The position numbers and the translations under genes were made by a program. A stretch of 53,516 bases of DNA from NCBI RefSeq assembly GCF_009898475.1, contig NZ_QURE01000010.1, positions 1-53,516 of the forward strand. The letters are read 5' to 3'. Every line of letters begins with the position of its first letter. The first letter of the stretch is position 1. Source of the stretch: Nitrososphaera sp. AFS (GTDB lineage Archaea; Thermoproteota; Nitrososphaeria; Nitrososphaerales; Nitrososphaeraceae). The notes under the pieces were generated by a model. It did not search any database. It was not told the origin of the DNA and saw only the letters and a program-made list of their open reading frames with translations. Below are positions 1-7,938 of this stretch, in pieces.

Positions 1-552
1 AAGAATTTGTCTCTTTAGCATAACTACAAAAGAAATAGAGAGAAGTACAGCGATTGATAGCGAAGATATTATGGTTGCATTTTGTATCATGTTAGCTGCA
101 GTTGCTAACGTTGGGAAAATCATACGAAAATTCTCAAACAGACCCACAGGTAATAAGATAACGACCATTCCGACAAGGAATAAAGATGAATTCTCGCCGA
201 TGAAAGATACAACCCTTCCTTCTTGGTTAACTTTTCCTCTAATCTCACTTTCGCCTTCACCTTCATTTTCACTTGTATCAAAGGAGGCCTCTTCATTCCT
301 ATACTTTGCAGGTTCTGAAGATCTGCCGTCATGTTCACGGAGTATTTGCAAGCCTCCTTCGGTTATGGTATAATGTTTTGAATTCTTATTGATGTAAGTA
401 CCCATCCTTTCTAGATGGTAGTAAATTGATCCAGTTGATAGGCCAGTCGCGTCTCTGATCTCCGTAAAGCACGCTGATCCGTTCTTGTCTGCTATCGCCC
501 GCAAGATTTTGATTCTAGTGCGTCTAGCGCGAAGTTGAGTCTCTCCAGTCAA
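1..552 (-). CDS. membrane-anchored winged-helix transcriptional regulator (3' truncated by window edge)
   Basis: Reading the minus strand from a TTG at 550-552, directly after an in-frame stop, gives 184 codons open to the window edge. The N-terminal ~70 residues read as a winged helix-turn-helix (FTEIRDATGLSTGSIYYHLE, then a wing with KHYTITEGG). A charged low-complexity linker rich in Glu follows, then two hydrophobic segments (around SLFLVGMVVILLPVGLF and TIISSLSIAVLLSISFVV). This N-terminal HTH plus two C-terminal membrane helices is a recurring archaeal design for membrane-tethered regulators. An AT-rich stretch just upstream could be the TATA box. The ligand and target genes are unknown. 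The TTG start is my choice because no ATG or GTG lies upstream. Confidence 0.75.
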   Translation of the reverse strand, partial: MTGETQLRARRTRIKILRAIADKNGSACFTEIRDATGLSTGSIYYHLERMGTYINKNSKHYTITEGGLQILREHDGRSSEPAKYRNEEASFDTSENEGEGESEIRGKVNQEGRVVSFIGENSSLFLVGMVVILLPVGLFENFRMIFPTLATAANMIQNATIISSLSIAVLLSISFVVMLKRQIL

Positions 553-734
553 TGTCGATTATAGACTCCAAAATTATTTATCTCTTTCTCAGTGAGCCAG
601 AAGCTATGTGCAATCCTTTTTAACTCTAGTTATACTACCTTACGTACTCGCAAGACTTATACACATAACTTATGTTACCATAGAGGATGTCAAAGTGGGG
701 TCGTAGCGAAGCCAGGCATCGCAACGGGCTCCAG

Positions 735-760
735 ATCTAAGATCAGGGCTAGTTGAAGAG
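735..760 (+). other. tRNA-Trp intron 1 (canonical position 37/38)
   Basis: 26 nt between G734 (tRNA position 37) and A761 (position 38). Removing it restores a 7-nt anticodon loop and a 5-bp anticodon stem. This is the commonest archaeal intron site, cut by the tRNA-splicing endonuclease. Confidence 0.85.
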
Positions 761-780
761 ACCCGTGGGTCAAGGGTTCA

Positions 781-810
781 ATTGACTATAGTCAGCACTC
801 AGTCAGGACA
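781..810 (+). other. tRNA-Trp intron 2 in the T loop (non-canonical)
   Basis: About 30 nt within the T loop. Removal joins TTCA with AAT to restore a standard TTCAAAT loop closed by AAGGG/CCCTT. Inside the insert, TGACT (783-787) can pair with AGTCA (801-805), giving a short central helix as expected of a bulge-helix-bulge substrate. Boundaries can slide by 1-2 nt. Confidence 0.75.
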
Positions 811-854
811 AATCCCTTCGACCCCACTTTAACTGGGCATTTGATGAGTAGTAT

Positions 855-1163
855 TTATCGAGTCTGTTGAATACACTTTGTCAGTTCCGAATATGACCCG
901 AAAGTATTTTTTGCTTCAGGAATATGCTTTTCGATTGCTTTGTATGCGGAATCCACAAAGACTCTAGTAGGATCCTCTTTTCTCACAAACTTTAAGATCT
1001 TCTTTGCTGTAGAACCTAACTTTCCAAAATAGATGACAGAACTTTCTTCAATGATTGAATCTGCATCTGCACACGTAACACCAAACTTGAGAAGATGAGC
1101 TTCTAATTTACCTGCGCAGTGGGCAAAATGCACAGAGTATGCGCTACTATCATATTCAGTCAC
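855..1163 (-). CDS. small hypothetical protein, 102 aa
   Basis: An ATG-initiated ORF of 102 codons with balanced composition and two Cys near the N-terminus (HFAHCAGK and GVTCADAD). No family recognised. It looks mainly helical with a basic second half (KKILKFVRKEDP). It is the only sensible ORF in this stretch, and an AT-rich TTAAAAAGG element lies about 40 nt upstream of the start. It lies just after tRNA-Trp on the opposite strand. Function unknown; I consider it a real gene from its length and composition only. Confidence 0.55.
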   Translation of the reverse strand: MTEYDSSAYSVHFAHCAGKLEAHLLKFGVTCADADSIIEESSVIYFGKLGSTAKKILKFVRKEDPTRVFVDSAYKAIEKHIPEAKNTFGSYSELTKCIQQTR

Positions 1164-1268
1164 TCAGACTTCACCTGACCCAATAAATAGGCTATAACTA
1201 CCTTTTTAACATTCCACCATAGCTATGCGCTAGTGGTGATTGGTTTGGCCGATTCGCTTTATACAAAA

Positions 1269-1547
1269 TCAATTCCCCTTAACATTTTGTCTGGATCTAA
1301 ATTCATACCATGTGCCGAATCGAATTATTGCTACTCCTACCGCGATTACCCCTATTGAAATTGCCAGCAGATTTGGTTTAACCAATGTATTCAATGGATT
1401 TGGCGCTGACGAAGCCAAGGTACAATTGTGATCATGACAGTCATTTATAATAGGATATGCTAATAGGACAACGGAAATAATCACTAGCATTATCGCTCCT
1501 ATGGAAGATAGGATTGCACCTGACTTTATGAAAACCTTTACGTCCAA
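1269..1547 (-). CDS. small two-helix membrane protein, 92 aa
   Basis: A 92-residue protein with a first hydrophobic helix at about residues 10-32 (ILSSIGAIMLVIISVVLLAY), a polar loop of ~25 residues holding the only two Cys and a His-Asp-His cluster (NDCHDHNCT), and a second helix at about 60-78 (LLAISIGVIAVGVAIIRF). The Cys and His residues sit in one loop on the same side of the membrane, so a disulfide or metal contact there is possible but unproven. Family not recognised; small two-helix proteins of this type are frequent in thaumarchaea. Confidence 0.6.
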   Translation of the reverse strand: MDVKVFIKSGAILSSIGAIMLVIISVVLLAYPIINDCHDHNCTLASSAPNPLNTLVKPNLLAISIGVIAVGVAIIRFGTWYEFRSRQNVKGN

Positions 1548-1592
1548 TGGAGACTAATCAATGAGTTATACAATTAATTGTTGGTAATGATG

Positions 1593-2192
1593 TCAACGGA
1601 TTTGATTTACATCGATAGTAACAAATCGATAAGTGTTGTCCTTTGAGACTTTTCTAAATTGCTCATTATAGTAAATATATGGTAGTTCCTTGTTAATGTG
1701 ATGATCCCAAAGCTCATGGATTGAATCAAAGTACTCCTTTCTTTTTTTACCCCTCATGCGAAGTATCTCGTGGCATAAGACATGGGAAAGCTTCGCGCAG
1801 TTTATATCGGCATAAAATCTTACGCGCTTAGATTCTGAACTTTCTGATTCCAGTCTTTTCCAGTAGATCATTCCGAAATTATCCGAGGAGTACCCTTCTG
1901 TCCGGCAATCTGTCCAAAATGGTTTAAAGTTTGCTAGATAGAAATGGTAGACCGACTTGCCACGCTCAATGTGATCCCTAGCTAGATAGCTGATGGACAT
2001 TCTATCGAATATTCTTCCAGGAACGACTGGCAAGATATCAGCCTCAACGTTAAAATCCAGATCAAAATTGCGTTTTATCCACCATCTATAAAACCTCGTC
2101 ATCGACGTAACATAGTCCCAATCATCCTTCTGTCTTGACACCCATTCATCGTTCCTTGCAACGTAGATGAAGAACAGTTTTGAAGGATACAT
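1593..2192 (-). CDS. hypothetical protein, 199 aa, His-rich C-terminal half
   Basis: A 199-residue, aromatic-rich soluble protein starting MYPSKLFFIYVARNDEW. Features I can see: a segment LSHVLCHEILRMRG around residues 132-145 and a later IHELWDHHINKE around 158-169. Both carry His-Glu pairs, but neither fits the zincin HExxH pattern exactly (CHEILRM lacks the second His; HELWDH is HExxxH). The N-terminal part with several Trp/Tyr and an invariant-looking WDY resembles no family I can name. A metal-dependent hydrolase is conceivable but is inference. It is monocistronic, with its promoter side facing the divergent VOC gene. Confidence 0.6.
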   Translation of the reverse strand: MYPSKLFFIYVARNDEWVSRQKDDWDYVTSMTRFYRWWIKRNFDLDFNVEADILPVVPGRIFDRMSISYLARDHIERGKSVYHFYLANFKPFWTDCRTEGYSSDNFGMIYWKRLESESSESKRVRFYADINCAKLSHVLCHEILRMRGKKRKEYFDSIHELWDHHINKELPYIYYNEQFRKVSKDNTYRFVTIDVNQIR

Positions 2193-2331
2193 GATGGTGA
2201 TACCCTTCTTGAGATATATATTATAATAAACAACTACTTAATTGGTAGACTGCATCTCCCTTTAATTGGTTTATCACCCTTATCGATAGATTCTTAATGC
2301 GGCTAAATTAAGACCCATACGGGGTGAAATA

Positions 2332-2733
2332 ATGGTGCTCACCAGATTGGGAACAATAATTCTTTTGGTGGCAGATATGAAAAGATCAATAGAGTTTTAC
2401 AAAGACCTGATTGGGCTTCCGTTGAGGCAACAATCCTCCGAATGGACTGAATTTTTCGATGGTGGCACTACTTTGGCATTACACCCAGCAAAGAGGAAGG
2501 ACAAGATAAATGCCTCTCCTACAATATTAGTTGGTTTTATGGTCAATGACCTAGACAATACAGTTAAGCGACTGAAAGAGAAGGGAGTGAAATTCTTTAA
2601 AGAACCAAGACAAGAGCCATTTGGCAAACACACTATATTTCAAGACCCTGATGAGCATTTAATTTCAGTTGTTCAACTCGAAACCAAGTCGGCCGAAGGG
2701 TTCGACCTGTTAGGATTGATAGGTGCTGAATAA
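2332..2733 (+). CDS. VOC (glyoxalase/bleomycin resistance/dioxygenase) superfamily protein
   Basis: A 133-aa single-module vicinal-oxygen-chelate protein. The first half follows the typical pattern: a strand TIILLVADMKRSIEFYKDLIGLPL, a variable strand with WTEFFDGGTTLALHP, then the second module with VGFMVNDLDNTVKRLKEKGVKF and QDPDEHLISVVQLE. Candidate metal positions are Glu in WTEFFDGG, His in LALHP and Glu/His near DPDEH. Such proteins act as glyoxalases, epimerases or resistance proteins, and substrate cannot be read from sequence. The start is clear: a GGGGTGA ribosome site lies 4-5 nt before the ATG. The gene stands alone before the 5S rRNA. Confidence 0.85.
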   Translation: MVLTRLGTIILLVADMKRSIEFYKDLIGLPLRQQSSEWTEFFDGGTTLALHPAKRKDKINASPTILVGFMVNDLDNTVKRLKEKGVKFFKEPRQEPFGKHTIFQDPDEHLISVVQLETKSAEGFDLLGLIGAE

Positions 2734-2790
2734 CTCGTGGTCATCATACTGATAGCAAGGTTAATTTGACCCTTGTACGATAAGTTGAAT

Positions 2791-2907
2791 TAGCCGGCCA
2801 TAGGGGCAGGGCGCGACCCGGTCCCATTCCGAACCCGGAAGTCAAACCTGTCGTCGCTGCTGTATTACTTACCTGCGTGAGCGGTTGGGAAGCAGCAGTG
2901 CTGGCAC
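2791..2907 (+). rRNA. 5S ribosomal RNA
   Basis: About 117 nt carrying the conserved loop B/C signature CCCATTCCGAACCCGGAAGT, and terminal helix strands GCCGGC (2793-2798) and GCTGGC (2900-2905) that pair with one G-U. It is a lone 5S gene with no 16S/23S nearby, normal for thaumarchaea, where 5S is often unlinked. The exact ends are approximate. Confidence 0.93.
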
Positions 2908-2919
2908 TTAATTTGGTAT

Positions 2920-2936
2920 TCTATCTAGAAGATAGA
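2920..2936 (+). terminator. hairpin just downstream of 5S rRNA
   Basis: A perfect 7-bp stem TCTATCT/AGATAGA with a 3-nt loop, 13 nt after the 5S end. It may mark 3' processing or termination of the 5S transcript. There is no long T run, so the role is inferred. Confidence 0.4.
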
Positions 2937-2975
2937 TGGGAGGCCATCTCACTTAAAAAGGACTTGAATATCTGA

Positions 2976-3001
2976 ATTACTCCCATAACAGAGTGAGTAA
3001 T
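2976..3001. terminator. inverted repeat between convergent 5S rRNA and pepA
   Basis: ATTACTC (2976-2982) and GAGTAAT (2995-3001) form a 7-bp stem with a 12-nt loop, located between two convergent genes. The position suggests a bidirectional terminator; this is inference. Confidence 0.3.
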
Positions 3002-3018
3002 GCAGACATATTTGGATA

Positions 3019-4508
3019 TTAGACTTGTCCGTTCGATCGGTCAATGAGAAATTTTATCAAGGTACGAACTCCGAATCCTGTTGCTCCTTTGGGATTGTAG
3101 CTCTTTTCATATGTTCCGTCTTGAGTCCAAGCTGTTCCTGCAATATCTAAGTGTATCCACGGAACTTCACTTGTGAAATTGGAAAGAAATGCCGCCGCTG
3201 TGATAGCCCCTCCAGGTCTGCCCCCAATATTTTTAATGTCCGCTATACTACTTTTTATCTGTTCATGATGTTCTTCAAACAATGGCAATTCCCAAATTTT
3301 TTCTCCGGTTTTTTTAGATATCTGAATTAACTTTGCTATAAGCTGTTCGTCCGATCCAACGAGCGCAGCAACGTTGGCACCGAGGGCAATAATAGCTGCC
3401 CCTGTCAGAGTTGCTAGATCTATGATTGCTTTAGGTTGATACTTTGAAATACCATATGCGATCGCATCTGCAAGGATGATTCTTCCTTCAGCGTCGGTGT
3501 TCAGCACCTCCACGGTTTTGCCGTTATACATGGTTATGATCTCTCCCGGTTTATACGAGCTACTGGAAGGCATATTTTCGACAGAAGGAATGATACCTAT
3601 TACATTTAACTTGAGACCTAATAATGCAACTGCTTTGAGTATACCTAGCACTGCACAACCGCCACACTTGTCATATTTCATCTCATCCATTTTATCGCCG
3701 GGTTTCAAAGAAATTCCGCCCGTGTCGAAGGTAACTGCCTTACCAACCAAAAGATATGGTTTTTGGCTGTTTGAACCACCGCTGTGTTTTAGAACTATCA
3801 ATTTGGGTGGGTTATTGCTTCCTTTGCCTACGGACACTATTCCATTCAATCCTATCGACTCCATCTCATATCGTTCCAATATCGTCACTTTAATTCCGAA
3901 CTCCTCTAGAGCTAAGGCAAGTTTGGCAATTTGTGCAGGAGGACATTCATTGGGCGGGAGGTTACACATGTCCCGAGTAGAGTTGACTGCCTCGGAAGTT
4001 AAATGGGTCTTGTCCGCAATCATTTGGAATCTCTCAGAGTCTGATTCGACCAAAATAGTGGCCAGCACAGGTCCAAAGTTTGAGGACGTACGATTTGTTT
4101 TATACCTTTGGAAGGAGTATAAGGAGAGATGCATACCTTCAACAATAGCTTCTATTAGCGAGTCATCAACTGTACTAAAAGGTAATACAGCTAACTCTTC
4201 AACGTTTGACTCCCTTGCATCCAGAACTGCTTTGCCTGCAATAAGTCTAGCTTTTTCGTCTGTAAATTTCTCCCTCTCTCCTAGACCAATTAGCATAATT
4301 TTTCTGATTGTACCATTTCCCATTAGCCTGAACATCATACGTGAACCAAAATTCCCTTTGAATTCATTATTTTCGATTACGTCGATTATTGCAGCTTTAA
4401 CTGTTTCGTCAATAAACTTTGATTCTAAAATATCAGAAATACACCTATAACTAACTCCGCGGTTTGTATTTTATCCGAAAGAGATTCTCTTACCTCAATC
4501 CTGATCAT
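3019..4508 (-). CDS. pepA: leucyl aminopeptidase, M17 family, interrupted by a frameshift
   Basis: The main frame (439 aa from 4338) holds the M17 catalytic core: VTFDTGGISLKPGDKMDEMK with metal and catalytic Lys/Asp residues, and the signature NTDAEGRIILADA. It releases N-terminal residues from peptides with a di-metal centre in the cytoplasm. The normal N-terminal domain is found upstream in another frame: ATG at 4506-4508 starts MIRIEVRESLSDKIQTAELV, then runs into a stop. The correct frame resumes as SDILESKFIDETVKAAIIDV. One extra base in the A3 run at 4437-4439 would restore a single 496-aa protein, the usual M17 length. Either a consensus error or a recent mutation; internal initiation at the ATG pair 4333-4338 would give a truncated enzyme. 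Confidence 0.9.
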
Positions 4509-4680
4509 GGTTTAGCGTAACTCTTTAATTATTTTAAATTATCTGGCCGGTAATTTGGCTAAAGTTGATCCTACGTTTTCATTGCTTTAAGTCTGTAAGT
4601 ATATCTTTTTATTTTCCTTGCCCAGCTCTTCTTATGATCTGATTAGAGACGAAATGAGATGACAAGAGGTCGTGATAAAT

Positions 4681-6318
4681 ATGGGTTTTAGGATGCGCTA
4701 TCTTGATCTTAAGAGGAAGATATGTGATATACGTATGTTGGCAATCAGCGGTATTGCAGAAGCTGGCTCAGGCCATCCAGGTGCTTCATTTTCTGCCGCT
4801 GAGATTATGGGTGTTCTCTATCTTCGAAAGATGCGTCATTTACCTGACAAACCAGATTGGGAGGACAGAGATTATTTTATCAACTCAAAGGGACACTCTG
4901 CTCCTGGATTCTTCGCAACATTGGCAACTGCTGGGTATTTTCCGCCAGAAGAAATGGAAACTCTACGCAAGCTAGGGAGCCGGCTACAAGGTCATCCAGT
5001 AAGATACACTCCTAACGAGGTTCAAAGTGTGCCTGGCATCGAATTTTCGGGAGGGTCTGAAGGGATCGGTCTTTCTGTCTCGATAGGCATAGCTCTAGCA
5101 AATAGGTTAGACGGAAGAAAGAATCGCGTCTTTACCTTAATTGGCGACGGTGAGTCCAACGAAGGCCAGATCTGGGAGGCAGCTATGGCAGCCGCCAAAT
5201 TCAAATTGCATAGGCTAGTCGTCCTGCTAGATCGTAACCGCATCCAACAAGATGGTTTCACAGAAGATGTCATGCCACTCGATCCTACTCGCGATAAATG
5301 GTCAGCCTTTAATTGGAACGTAATTGAAATCTGTGGTCACAACGTAGAACAGATAACCGACGCTTTGAACAAGGCTAATGAAATGAAAGATAGGCCTACC
5401 ATAATTATAGCAAATACCATTAAGGGGAACGGAGTCAAGCACATGACAAATAATCCTCAGTGGCACGGTAAAGCGCCCCCAAGAGAACATACTCCAATAT
5501 TGCTAGAAGAGTTGAGGAGTGAATGTTTTATTGCGCCTTCGATTATAGCGGGCCGACAAGAGAATTATGAAGAGAAGATTAAAAATGCAGAACGAGGAGG
5601 TGCTGACATCATCCATCTCGATATAATGGATGGTAAGTTCGTACCTAATACTACTTTCTTTTCTGATACAATTAAGCAGCTAAGACGTATTACCACACTA
5701 CCATTTGATGCCCACCTGATGATCGAAAATCCACTAGATCACATCCAAGATTATGTTGATGCCAGGTGTGATGTGATTACTGTTCATGCAGAAATGTGTA
5801 ATGAAAGTCAATTTTTACAAATTATCGACAAATTGCTTTCAAACGGAATCAGCCCAGGAATTGCTCTCAACCCATCTACAGATATTCCATCTTGGCTCTA
5901 TTCCCATCTGCATAATCTCGATGTGATTTTGATAATGTCGGTGAATCCAGGGTTCGCAGGCCAGAAGTTTATTCCTGGAATATTATTAAAAATCCACGAC
6001 ATTAATCAAAAGGTCCGCAAGCACGGATTCCGGGGTTATATTGAGGCTGATGGCGGGATTGATGCTACCATAGTACAAAAAGTGTACGAGGCTGGCGGCA
6101 GGATATTTGTGGCTGGAAATGCTGTTTATGGAAGCGGCGACATTCACGGTGCAATTATCCAGTTAAGACACAAGGTAAATGTAGCGCTTGAAAGAAAGCT
6201 ATTGGATGAAGCAAACGCGATAGGTATAAGGAATGATTGGTTGAAGACACGTAAACATATATTGATTCCACTAGCAAATGAGCTAGGCATAGAGGAGGAA
6301 TTGCATGCTCTTAAGTAA
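4681..6318 (+). CDS. transketolase N-terminal half fused to ribulose-phosphate 3-epimerase
   Basis: The first ~280 residues are the thiamine-diphosphate-binding half of transketolase (AGSGHPGAS, SKGHSAPG, ThDP motif GDG...N around GDGESNEGQIWEAA and LDRN). From about residue 286 the chain is a complete ribulose-5-phosphate 3-epimerase barrel: IAPSI, HLDIMDGKFVPNTTF, DAHLMI, MSVNPGFAGQKF, EADGGI, GNAVYG. A ~40-residue basic/helical tail follows. The open frame runs through with no stop, so this reads as one bifunctional protein coupling two steps of the non-oxidative pentose-phosphate pathway. I chose ATG 4681, with GAGGT about 10 nt upstream, over a GTG at 4672. It overlaps the transketolase C-half gene by 14 nt. 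Confidence 0.9.
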   Translation: MGFRMRYLDLKRKICDIRMLAISGIAEAGSGHPGASFSAAEIMGVLYLRKMRHLPDKPDWEDRDYFINSKGHSAPGFFATLATAGYFPPEEMETLRKLGSRLQGHPVRYTPNEVQSVPGIEFSGGSEGIGLSVSIGIALANRLDGRKNRVFTLIGDGESNEGQIWEAAMAAAKFKLHRLVVLLDRNRIQQDGFTEDVMPLDPTRDKWSAFNWNVIEICGHNVEQITDALNKANEMKDRPTIIIANTIKGNGVKHMTNNPQWHGKAPPREHTPILLEELRSECFIAPSIIAGRQENYEEKIKNAERGGADIIHLDIMDGKFVPNTTFFSDTIKQLRRITTLPFDAHLMIENPLDHIQDYVDARCDVITVHAEMCNESQFLQIIDKLLSNGISPGIALNPSTDIPSWLYSHLHNLDVILIMSVNPGFAGQKFIPGILLKIHDINQKVRKHGFRGYIEADGGIDATIVQKVYEAGGRIFVAGNAVYGSGDIHGAIIQLRHKVNVALERKLLDEANAIGIRNDWLKTRKHILIPLANELGIEEELHALK

Positions 6319-7276
6319 TGAACAAAAGAAATCTGATATGAGAGGTGCTTACGGAGATGCCCTTGTAGAATTGGGGGCTGAGAACCAAAATATAGTTTGT
6401 GTAGGAGGAGACACGACAGATTCACTCAAGATCAAGAAATTTGGAGACCATTTTCCAGACAGGCTCTTTAACGTGGGTATAGCTGAGGCAAACCTTGTTT
6501 CAATTGCTGCTGGACTTGCGATTGCTGGTAAAATTGCATTTGCGAGTACATACGCCGCCTTTCTGCCAGGGCGATGTCTCGATCAAATACGCAATGCTAT
6601 TTGCTATCCCAACCTTAACGTGAAACTCGTGGTTTCACATGCTGGTCTAACTGTTGGACCAGACGGTGCATCTCATCAGCAACTGGAGGATTTCTCGACT
6701 TTGAGAGCTATACCTAACATCCAAATAATTGTTCCTGCCGATGCGGTGGCTGCACGTTATTTGATCCGGTCGATTTCTATGATTAAAGGACCATTTTATG
6801 TCAGACTTGCAAGGCCTGCCAGTGAAGTGTTGTACGATGACAATGCTGTTTTCAGAGTAGGTTCAGGAAATATCTTGCTAGAAGGTTCCGATGCGACGAT
6901 TATTGCTTGTGGCTTAATGGTGTCAAGAGCTTTAAATGCTGCCAAATATTTGAAAGCTAATTATGGCCTGTCTTGCAGAGTGGTTGATATGTTTTCAATT
7001 AAACCTCTAGACGCTCATTTGGTAGCTAAATGTGCGAAGGACACAGGGACAATCATAACGGTAGAGGAACACAATTTGATTGGAGGACTAGGCTCGGCAG
7101 TTGCAGAGTCATCATCGGAATCTTGTCCAATCCCAATTAAAAGAGTTGGGGTGCGAGATACTTTTGGAGAATCGGCGAGGGACGGAGAAATCGATGCTTT
7201 ATTAGAAAAATATGGGTTGGCTACTAAAGATATCGCGCATGCAGTTATCGAATGTAGGAAAAGGAGTAAGAAATGA
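6305..7276 (+). CDS. transketolase C-terminal subunit
   Basis: A 323-aa protein with the pyrimidine-binding domain (MRGAYGDALVELGAENQNIV, then FNVGIAEANLVSIAAGLA with the catalytic Glu of the ThDP activation relay) and the C-terminal transketolase domain (VVDMFSIKPLD, EEHNLIGGLGSAVAE). It must pair with the ThDP-half encoded immediately upstream to form a split transketolase that moves two-carbon units between sugar phosphates. Its start overlaps the fusion gene by 14 nt and its end overlaps transaldolase by 4 nt (ATGA), so the three are translationally coupled. Split transketolases are standard in archaea. Confidence 0.93.
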   Translation: MLLSNEQKKSDMRGAYGDALVELGAENQNIVCVGGDTTDSLKIKKFGDHFPDRLFNVGIAEANLVSIAAGLAIAGKIAFASTYAAFLPGRCLDQIRNAICYPNLNVKLVVSHAGLTVGPDGASHQQLEDFSTLRAIPNIQIIVPADAVAARYLIRSISMIKGPFYVRLARPASEVLYDDNAVFRVGSGNILLEGSDATIIACGLMVSRALNAAKYLKANYGLSCRVVDMFSIKPLDAHLVAKCAKDTGTIITVEEHNLIGGLGSAVAESSSESCPIPIKRVGVRDTFGESARDGEIDALLEKYGLATKDIAHAVIECRKRSKK

Positions 7277-7938
7277 AGATTTTCCTGGATTCTGCCAATC
7301 TATTATTCATTAAAAAATATAACGATATGGGGATAATCGATGGTATCACGACCAACCCTACCTTACTGTCACGAGAAAGAGACAATCCGGCTATGTTAAT
7401 GCGAGAAATTGTTAGCATTGTTAAGGGTCCTGTGAGCTTGGAGGTGACTGCAACACAAACCGAGGAAATGGTGGAACAAGCCCATCGTCTGAGGAAGTAC
7501 GGTCAAAATGTCATCGTCAAAATTCCGATGATACCAGATGGGCTTAAGGCTGTTAGACAGCTCACGCATGAGGGCATCCCAACCAATGTAACACTTGTTT
7601 TTTCCGCTAACCAGGCGTTGCTAGCCGCAAAAGCTGGAGCATCATACGTTAGCCCATTTATTGGTAGGTTGGATGACATTGGTCAGGATGGGCTAGAAGT
7701 TATTAGGCAAATTGTTCAAATCTTTCGGAACTATGAGTTTGGAACAAAAGTTCTAGTTGCTAGTGTAAGACATCCACTTCATGTGATAGAGTCAGGAAGA
7801 ATTGGAGCCGACGTAGTTACTTTACCACCTGAAATCTTGGCTAAGCTAATATTTCATCCCCTAACAGACAACGGCCTCGCTTCATTTCTTAAAGACTGGG
7901 AGCAGCTGAAGAAAGAAACCCCGAACGTTGAAATCTAA
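7273..7938 (+). CDS. tal: transaldolase, small (TalC/MipB, fructose-6-phosphate aldolase-like) type
   Basis: A 221-aa TIM barrel of the short transaldolase class: MKIFLDSANL, DGITTNPTLL, the Schiff-base Lys83 in VIVKIPM, TNVTLVFSANQALLAAKAGA and VSPFIGRLDDIG. It transfers a three-carbon unit between sedoheptulose-7-phosphate and glyceraldehyde-3-phosphate, completing the operon's pentose-phosphate set together with transketolase and epimerase. Members of this class can also be fructose-6-phosphate aldolases, and sequence alone does not separate them; the operon favours transaldolase. It ends one base before the end of the convergent VWA gene, so no terminator fits between them. Confidence 0.9.
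   Translation: MKIFLDSANLLFIKKYNDMGIIDGITTNPTLLSRERDNPAMLMREIVSIVKGPVSLEVTATQTEEMVEQAHRLRKYGQNVIVKIPMIPDGLKAVRQLTHEGIPTNVTLVFSANQALLAAKAGASYVSPFIGRLDDIGQDGLEVIRQIVQIFRNYEFGTKVLVASVRHPLHVIESGRIGADVVTLPPEILAKLIFHPLTDNGLASFLKDWEQLKKETPNVEI

Larger units (their letters stand above)
697..826 (+). tRNA. tRNA-Trp (anticodon CCA) with two introns
   Basis: Exon pieces fold into a full cloverleaf: acceptor GGGGTCG (697-703) with CGACCCC (819-825) and discriminator A826; D stem GCGA/TCGC with a GG-containing loop; anticodon stem ACGGG/CCCGT and loop CTCCAGA, so the anticodon is CCA. A 26-nt intron (about 735-760) interrupts the canonical 37/38 site. The T stem AAGGG/CCCTT encloses a loop that only becomes TTCAAAT if a second insertion of about 30 nt (about 781-810) is removed. 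CCA is not encoded. The second intron's exact ends are ambiguous by a base or two because of repeated A and CA. Confidence 0.9.

Noticed and set aside
3476-4450. Long plus-strand ORF (324 codons) opposite pepA
   Set aside because: It is antisense to the well-supported M17 aminopeptidase and its translation has no family features; the length is a side effect of codon bias in the real gene.
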